Shown one piece after another: positions 63,880-64,000 of a stretch of DNA of 64,000 bases (positions are counted from its first letter, which is position 1; every line of letters begins with the position of its first letter). Origin of the DNA: Bacillus sp. AZ43. Lineage in GTDB: Bacteria; Actinomycetota; Actinomycetes; Mycobacteriales; Geodermatophilaceae. The DNA is taken from the NCBI GenBank assembly GCA_004570425.1, contig SPQJ01000004.1:62001-126000 (forward strand), in the 5' to 3' direction. The position numbers and the translations under genes were made by a program. Below the pieces are notes generated by a model, which was not told where the DNA came from, ran no database searches, and saw only the letters and a list, made by a program, of their open reading frames with translations.

Positions 63880-64000
63880 ATGAAGAGCAAGCGGATCCAG
63901 GCGCTCGTCCTGGCCACGGCCGCCGTGGCGGGCTACGCCGGCGCGGCCGCGTTCACCGCCTCGGCCGAGCCGGCTGTCCCCGTCGTCAGCGACTGGGGCC
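63880..64000 (+). CDS. Secreted protein, 5' end only
   Basis: The ATG at 63880 follows GGAGG by 9 nt and opens a frame that runs off the right edge. The first 40 residues are a classical Sec signal peptide: MKSKR, a hydrophobic core [19 protein letters not shown], and a likely cleavage after ASA. The mature start reads [11 protein letters not shown]. The function cannot be judged from this fragment. Confidence 0.6.
   Translation, partial: MKSKRIQALVLATAAVAGYAGAAAFTASAEPAVPVVSDWG

Overview
The window is very GC-rich chromosomal DNA from an actinomycete. The lineage markers are a mycothiol-dependent formaldehyde dehydrogenase, HspR with HAIR operators, the actinobacterial families DUF3073 and DUF3151, an EtfD-type electron-transfer oxidoreductase, and valine dehydrogenase next to purF-purM. 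Leaderless promoters and AbiEi-like/DUF559 nuclease paralogs would suit a Geodermatophilaceae-like genome, but the genus is inference. Coding density is near complete and no gene-free stretch exceeds 300 bp. I see no rRNA, tRNA, CRISPR array, integrase or transposase.

Region by region. 1-9.8 kb: a membrane protein cut by the left edge, a catalase-fold-like protein, a class A penicillin-binding protein, an overlapping catabolic operon (metallo-beta-lactamase hydrolase, acyl-CoA ligase, GMC oxidoreductase), a lipoprotein and an M23 cell-wall hydrolase. 9.8-12.7 kb: a complete sugar ABC importer (binding protein, permease, ATPase). 12.8-34.1 kb: a purine super-cluster with vdh, DUF3073, purM, purF, purL, purQ, purS, purC, purB, purD and purA. 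It is interspersed with the mycothiol formaldehyde pathway, an OFA-type transporter with a 49-residue partner, an AI-2E family permease, rsgA and a glycerophosphodiesterase behind a PHO-box-like repeat. A nuclease gene sits between purS and purC, bracketed by two direct copies of a 64-bp double-palindrome element. This is the strongest candidate here for an unusual genetic element.

34.1-45.6 kb: a second ABC pair (permease and ATPase) without a binding protein, whose ATPase has a degraded signature motif and lacks the switch histidine. Then come DUF3151, fbaA, a CoA-disulfide-reductase-like flavoprotein, a GlcD-like oxidase, pyrE behind a perfect 18-bp inverted repeat, a fasciclin lipoprotein, a membrane-anchored sulfite-oxidase-fold enzyme, and a convergent pair of related small membrane proteins. 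45.7-57.8 kb: stress response. clpB has a HAIR operator, ohrR-osmC follows, a MarR-controlled DHA2 efflux pump has an obvious operator, and dnaK-grpE-dnaJ-hspR carries an extra marR gene at its end. A second nuclease paralog follows. 57.8-64 kb: a PadR/HAAS-like pair, etfD behind a palindromic operator, a CynX-like MFS transporter, dcd, and a secreted protein cut by the right edge.

Functionally the window combines nucleotide synthesis (purine genes, pyrE, dcd), protein quality control (ClpB and DnaK under HspR), thiol and peroxide detoxification (MscR, OsmC), and uptake and oxidation of carbon compounds. Many starts lie 6-8 nt downstream of a TANNNT -10 element. That spacing indicates leaderless mRNAs and was used here to settle several start codons.
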